From: Bacteroidota bacterium
GTDB taxonomy: Bacteria; Bacteroidota; Bacteroidia; Chitinophagales; LD1
DNA: 9,408 nucleotides
Assembly (NCBI GenBank): GCA_018267435.1
Contig: JAFDYM010000370.1
Span: 1 to 9,408, forward strand
Direction: 5' to 3'
Part shown: positions 6,008-9,408 of the stretch, one piece after another
Position numbering within the stretch: the first letter of the stretch is position 1
How the letters are laid out: each line of letters starts with the position of its first letter
Notes under the pieces: model-generated
What the model was told of the DNA's origin: nothing
Database searches by the model: none
What the model saw: only the letters and a program-made list of their open reading frames with translations
Made by a program: the position numbers and the translations under genes

Positions 6008-9000
6008 ATGAAAAGAATATTGCTTTCTATAGCTATAAGCCTAAGCCTATACAGCACGTATGGGCAGGTAGGCTTAGGTATAGGCACTAACGACCCCAAG
6101 AGCAAGCTAGATGTAAAAGGTGGGACTGCCATAGGTAACTATGCGGGCAATAATGCTGCGCCTACCAACGGTGCCATTATAGAAGGTCAAGTAGGTATTG
6201 GTACGCCAACGCCTGATGCCTCGGCAATACTTGACCTAAGTGCCAACCAAAAGGGTATGCTAGTACCACGCGTAACTACTACACAGCGCTTAGCTATAAG
6301 CAATGCCAGCAAAGGCTTGCTAGTATACGATACCGACATCAACAACTTTTTTTACCATGATGGTAACATTTGGCTGAATGTATCTACTACTGGCCCCTTA
6401 GGCCCACAAGGCCCTAAAGGTGATACAGGTAGTACAGGCGTACAAGGTGCAGTTGGCCCACAGGGTACACCTGGTACTGCAGGCGCGCAAGGGCCAATAG
6501 GTATTACAGGGCCACAAGGTGCAGCAGGTATACAAGGTGTACAAGGGGCACAAGGCCCACAAGGCGTACAAGGCCCGCAAGGCGTACAAGGGCCGCAAGG
6601 CGCTGTAGGTGCTACAGGGCCACAAGGTGCAGTGGGCATACAAGGTCCTCAAGGTGCCGCTGGCCCACAAGGCCCACAGGGCGCAGCAGGGCCGCAGGGC
6701 GCAGCAGGTGCACAAGGCCCTCAAGGTGCAGCAGGCCCGCAAGGTGCACAAGGCCCGCAAGGTGCACAAGGCCCGCAAGGCGCAGCTGGGCCACAAGGTG
6801 CACAAGGCCCGCAAGGTGCACAAGGCCCTCAAGGTGCAGCAGGCCCGCAGGGTGCAGCAGGCCCGCAAGGTGCACAAGGCGTAGCAGGCCCGCAAGGAAG
6901 TGTAATGCCTGGTAACGCAGCTGGTGCCACAGCATATTGGAATGGAAGTGCATGGACTAGTGGAACAAACTTGTATAATAATGGTACACGTGTAGGCATA
7001 GGCACTACAGCGCCACAAGAGAAACTACAGATAGAGGGCGACAAACTTTATCTATCTAAAACAAGCTTTCCGAATACCGCATCGTGGACCGTAGGCGATG
7101 TAACCATAGGCAGCAATACCGAAACGCGCGATGGCTATGGTGGTACCAATGGGCCACATATAATGCTCCGCTCATCGGCAAAAAGCAGTATAGCCGCTCT
7201 TGATGAAAACAACGATTTGGGTCAAATTTCTTATCAAGGTCTTACATGGAACATTGGTGAAAACATAGGTTGGGGCAACCAGAATATACGCATACCAGCG
7301 CTAGCGGGTGGTGGCAATAAAATAATAAAGGCCGACAACAATGGCCAACTATTTGCCAGCAACGATATTGATGCGGCCGATGGCAGTTATATCCAAAATC
7401 AGTTTAGTGGCGCACAAAGCAGCAACTATTATATATCGGGCGTAGGCCGTGCCGATAATGGTGTACGTACTGGTAGCAGCGGCACTTATAACACCTTCTA
7501 TACTTGGACCGATTTACCTGGCACACATGGCTTTTACTCTTCGGTACATAACGGCGCCCACTTTTCGCCTAACGACCTAACCTTTGGTTCGTGGCGCGTA
7601 CGCGGTAACCGCAATACATGGCAAGGTTTGGAATTTGACGCTAGCGGCGGTAATTTAAGCTTAATGATGGGCACCACAGGCCAAGGCTTGGGAGGGCAAA
7701 TAGTAGGCGTACATAACAATTCCGTAGGTCAATGGCTATGGAGGTTTGAACACCAAAGGCTGTGGGCCGATGGCATGACGGATGTAAATGATGCCAACTA
7801 CTATATCAACCCTAATGGCACTTCGGTAGTAAATGAACAAAGAGCTAATACGCTGCGTACAGGTTATTTAGATTTTAGGTATTCTAGTGGCAACTCGGGT
7901 CAAGGCGCTAACCAATACGCCATTTTTCAAGAAGGTGGAGATTGGACATTCCCTTACCCAGACCTTCGCATAGCATACCATACGGGTATAAAATTTGGCG
8001 CAAACCCAAGTTATAACGGCGTTCGTTTCTTTAGCGATTATGACATGAGCAGCCTTGTAATGGCTGTAAACGATGGCAGCACTAGCGGTGGCGGAAATGT
8101 ATACATGAGCGGCCAATTGGGCGTAGGCGGTACACCGCACCCTTCGGCAGCACTTGATGTAGCTTCTACCAACAAAGGCTTTTACTTACCACGTATGAGT
8201 ACTGGCCAGCGCGATGCCATAGGCTCGCCACCAAATGGCCTTATGCTATACAACACAACCACTAACTGCTCGCAGTTTTGGGGCGGTAGCAGTTGGGTAA
8301 ACATGGCATGTTCATACCAACCAGGTTCGGCAGTATTAAATTACAATGGAGGTATGCAAACCTTTACTGTACCTGGTGGAGTAAGTACTGTTAAAATAAC
8401 GGCTTATGGTGCTAGCGGCGGTACTGTACCTACGGGAGTAGGTGGCCAAGGTGGTATAATACAAGCAAATATAGCTGTAACAGCTGGTCAAACCTTATAC
8501 GTTTACATAGGCGGCCAAGGCGGCAATTCCGCAGGTGGCTTTAACGGCGGTGGCACTGGCGGCAACCCTTCGAACGCCGCAGGCGGTGGTGGCGGTACCG
8601 ATGTACGTGTAGGAGGAACAGCCTTGGGCAATAGGGTAATTGTAGCAGGCGGCGGCGGCGGCGGCGGACTTAATTGCGGCGGCAGCGTAAACCCTGGTGG
8701 ACCCGGAGGTGCGGCCACGGGTGGAACAGGCTATCAATGTAGTTCGCCTACTAGCTATGTAGGTACGGGCGGTACACAATCTGGCGGCGGCATTGCAGGT
8801 AATAACCAAGGCCAAGGCTGCGGCACTAATGGCAGCTTAGGCCAAGGAGGTAACGGTGCCTGTACTTATGGCGGCGGCGGCGGTGGCGGCTATTATGGCG
8901 GCGGTGGCGGTGGCTATGGCGGCGGTGGCGGCGGTAGCAACTACTCGTCTGGCTCAATAGTATACACACAACAGGGCGGTAGAACAGGCAATGGCCTTGT

Positions 9001-9016
9001 AATTATAGAATGGTAA
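6008..9016 (+). CDS. Secreted collagen-like fibre protein 2 with C-terminal glycine-rich domain
   Basis: 1002 aa, a paralogue of the preceding gene. Signal peptide about 1-19 (STYG|Q); head with GLGIGTNDPKSKLDV (22-36) and VGIGTPTPDASAILDL (62-77) units and KGMLVPRVTTTQ (82-93); collagen-like shaft of 56-57 triplets (129-299), dominated by GPQ, GAQ and GAA, with charge only in GPKGDT (135-140); a region (301-770) colinear with protein 1, including YYINPNGTS (598-606) and the terminal LPRMSTGQRDAI module (727-738). Where protein 1 stops, this protein continues with NYNGGMQTFTVPGGVSTVKI (778-797) and a glycine-rich domain (about 775-1002) containing VIVAGGGGGGG (877-887), several Gly6-7 runs and four cysteines (890, 911, 938, 952). 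That domain resembles the bacterial and ALK-type glycine-rich domains. Start: ATG after AACAC, with the signal peptide immediately following. Probably co-transcribed with protein 1; a strong hairpin follows it. Function is inferred as an extracellular fibre or adhesin. Confidence 0.85.
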   Translation: MKRILLSIAISLSLYSTYGQVGLGIGTNDPKSKLDVKGGTAIGNYAGNNAAPTNGAIIEGQVGIGTPTPDASAILDLSANQKGMLVPRVTTTQRLAISNASKGLLVYDTDINNFFYHDGNIWLNVSTTGPLGPQGPKGDTGSTGVQGAVGPQGTPGTAGAQGPIGITGPQGAAGIQGVQGAQGPQGVQGPQGVQGPQGAVGATGPQGAVGIQGPQGAAGPQGPQGAAGPQGAAGAQGPQGAAGPQGAQGPQGAQGPQGAAGPQGAQGPQGAQGPQGAAGPQGAAGPQGAQGVAGPQGSVMPGNAAGATAYWNGSAWTSGTNLYNNGTRVGIGTTAPQEKLQIEGDKLYLSKTSFPNTASWTVGDVTIGSNTETRDGYGGTNGPHIMLRSSAKSSIAALDENNDLGQISYQGLTWNIGENIGWGNQNIRIPALAGGGNKIIKADNNGQLFASNDIDAADGSYIQNQFSGAQSSNYYISGVGRADNGVRTGSSGTYNTFYTWTDLPGTHGFYSSVHNGAHFSPNDLTFGSWRVRGNRNTWQGLEFDASGGNLSLMMGTTGQGLGGQIVGVHNNSVGQWLWRFEHQRLWADGMTDVNDANYYINPNGTSVVNEQRANTLRTGYLDFRYSSGNSGQGANQYAIFQEGGDWTFPYPDLRIAYHTGIKFGANPSYNGVRFFSDYDMSSLVMAVNDGSTSGGGNVYMSGQLGVGGTPHPSAALDVASTNKGFYLPRMSTGQRDAIGSPPNGLMLYNTTTNCSQFWGGSSWVNMACSYQPGSAVLNYNGGMQTFTVPGGVSTVKITAYGASGGTVPTGVGGQGGIIQANIAVTAGQTLYVYIGGQGGNSAGGFNGGGTGGNPSNAAGGGGGTDVRVGGTALGNRVIVAGGGGGGGLNCGGSVNPGGPGGAATGGTGYQCSSPTSYVGTGGTQSGGGIAGNNQGQGCGTNGSLGQGGNGACTYGGGGGGGYYGGGGGGYGGGGGGSNYSSGSIVYTQQGGRTGNGLVIIEW
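6392..6904 (+). repeat. Collagen-like Gly-X-Y repeat region of protein 2
   Basis: 56 perfect triplets plus a final GSV. An 18-bp unit encoding GPQGAQ (GGCCCGCAAGGTGCACAA and close variants) recurs several times at about 6730-6880, showing recent amplification. The unit differs from the GPAGAV unit amplified in protein 1, although the shafts are nearly the same length. Confidence 0.95.
6908..8317 (+). repeat. Direct repeat, copy 2: conserved post-collagen region
   Basis: Second copy of the region described at 4570-5979, encoding protein 2 residues 301-770. The cysteine pair near its end (C754, C768) keeps the same 13-residue spacing as C758 and C772 in protein 1. Confidence 0.85.
8648..8940 (+). 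repeat. Glycine-codon (GGC/GGT) runs in the glycine-rich domain
   Basis: Six consecutive GGC codons plus GGA at 8648-8668 and clusters of GGC/GGT at 8870-8935 encode Gly6-7 runs (881-887, 955-961, 964-969, 971-976) separated by YY, Y and SNY. Slippage in such trinucleotide tracts would change the length of glycine runs without breaking the frame. Confidence 0.85.
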
Positions 9017-9029
9017 CCCTTACATTACT

Positions 9030-9079
9030 TTAAGCTAAACCCGCTGCTCTGGTACTAAAGAGCAGCGGTTTTAGCTTAA
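9030..9079. terminator. Strong intrinsic terminator-like hairpin after protein 2
   Basis: Arms 9030-9050 and 9059-9079 pair over 20 of 21 positions (one C/T mismatch at 9040/9069) around an 8-nt loop (GGTACTAA). The inner ten pairs are G/C-rich (CCGCTGCTCT with AGAGCAGCGG) and are followed by TTTT on the plus strand. The structure starts 14 nt after the stop codon of the second fibre gene, so it probably ends the two-gene transcript and separates it from the third gene. Confidence 0.85.
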
Positions 9080-9104
9080 GGCATTATTCATTATTAACAT
9101 AACC

Positions 9105-9120
9105 TTCATTTACAAATGAA
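9105..9120. other. Inverted repeat upstream of the third fibre gene
   Basis: TTCATTT (9105-9111) and AAATGAA (9114-9120) form a perfect 7-bp inverted repeat around a 2-nt centre, 104 nt before the third gene. It is symmetrical like an operator, but too A/T-rich to call with confidence. I found no convincing TAnnTTTG promoter in the 207-nt gap (9017-9223). The closest is AAGATTTG at 9129-9136, with no good -33 partner. Confidence 0.3.
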
Positions 9121-9223
9121 ACGTTAACCAAGATTTGACGTATTATTTAGAACGCCCATACTAGAATTATAGCCATTTTTGATAGCTTAGATTTTTGTAT
9201 AGAGTAATAACCTTTAAACCGAC

Positions 9224-9408
9224 ATGAAGAGAATACTCCCAATTGCAGCTTTATTGCTGATAATAAATTCAACCTACTCGCAACAAAATGTGGGCATAGG
9301 TACCAACACGCCACAAAGCAAGCTTGATGTAAACGGCGGAATAGCAATAGGTGGCAGTTACTCAGGTAGCGTGGCAGCACCAGCTAACGGAGCTATAATA
9401 GAGGGGAC
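9224..9408 (+). CDS. Third fibre paralogue, N-terminal part (runs off the right edge)
   Basis: I translated 61 codons from the ATG at 9224 with no stop before the window ends. It starts with a signal peptide, MKRILPIAALLLIINSTYSQ, with cleavage likely before QN or QQN. The head QNVGIGTNTPQSKLDVNGG, then AAPANGAIIEG, follows. This is almost the same as the head of protein 1 (QNVGIGTNTPQSKLDVSGG, AAPANGALIEG) and closer to it than to protein 2. Whether it also has a collagen shaft cannot be seen. It lies 207 nt after protein 2, beyond the terminator hairpin, so it probably has its own promoter. Confidence 0.85.
   Translation, partial: MKRILPIAALLLIINSTYSQQNVGIGTNTPQSKLDVNGGIAIGGSYSGSVAAPANGAIIEG

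Noticed and set aside
4045..6904. Short regularly recurring units that could be mistaken for a CRISPR array or satellite
   Set aside because: Units are contiguous 9/18-bp codon repeats in frame with a long ORF, without unique spacers.
6398..7018. 206-codon minus-strand frame, and a plus-strand frame at 6609-6884
   Set aside because: Shadows of the second collagen repeat in other frames; composition follows the repeat unit and not a protein.
9147..9380. 77-codon minus-strand ORF over the third fibre gene
   Set aside because: It overlaps the signal peptide and head coding region of a clear plus-strand paralogue and has no recognisable features.

Overview
The window looks like chromosomal DNA from a member of the Bacteroidota, possibly a Chitinophagales- or Sphingobacteriales-like lineage. 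This rests on one good TTTG/TAnnTTTG-type promoter, the near absence of Shine-Dalgarno sequences, a TMTC-like glycosyltransferase, and secreted proteins built from the 'VGIGT..P...LDV / LPR(M/L)(T/S)' modules common in that phylum. The finer placement is inference from gene style, not from a marker gene.

Left part (1-3417), mostly housekeeping. A minus-strand gene running off the left edge encodes the N-terminus of a TMTC/PMT-like GT-C membrane glycosyltransferase. Divergent from it, on the plus strand, are a CCA-adding tRNA nucleotidyltransferase with an HD domain (619-2037) and miaA, the tRNA dimethylallyltransferase (2126-3037). The two tRNA-processing genes are separated by an unusual periodic palindromic repeat. 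miaA converges on, and overlaps by 4 nt, a small minus-strand membrane protein that looks like a two-helix ion channel subunit with a non-canonical pore motif (TGMGP).

Right part (3658-9408), an accessory tandem array of surface-fibre genes. Three consecutive plus-strand paralogues begin with a Sec signal peptide followed by the same head (774 aa; 1002 aa; a third cut off by the window end after 61 codons). The two complete ones have an uninterrupted collagen-like Gly-X-Y shaft of about 57 triplets and then a conserved region of about 470 residues with features reminiscent of phage tail fibres. That region ends in a second copy of a head-type module. The second protein carries an extra C-terminal glycine-rich domain of about 230 residues resembling the ALK-type/bacterial glycine-rich domain. 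Genes 1 and 2 are 25 nt apart with no terminator between them and are probably co-transcribed. A very strong hairpin follows gene 2, and gene 3 appears to start a separate unit.

The likely reading is a small family of secreted, probably trimeric, collagen-stalked fibres or adhesins that diversifies by repeat change and terminal domain addition. Their partner, anchoring and function cannot be read from the sequence. No tRNA or rRNA gene, IS element, integrase, CRISPR array or origin was seen.
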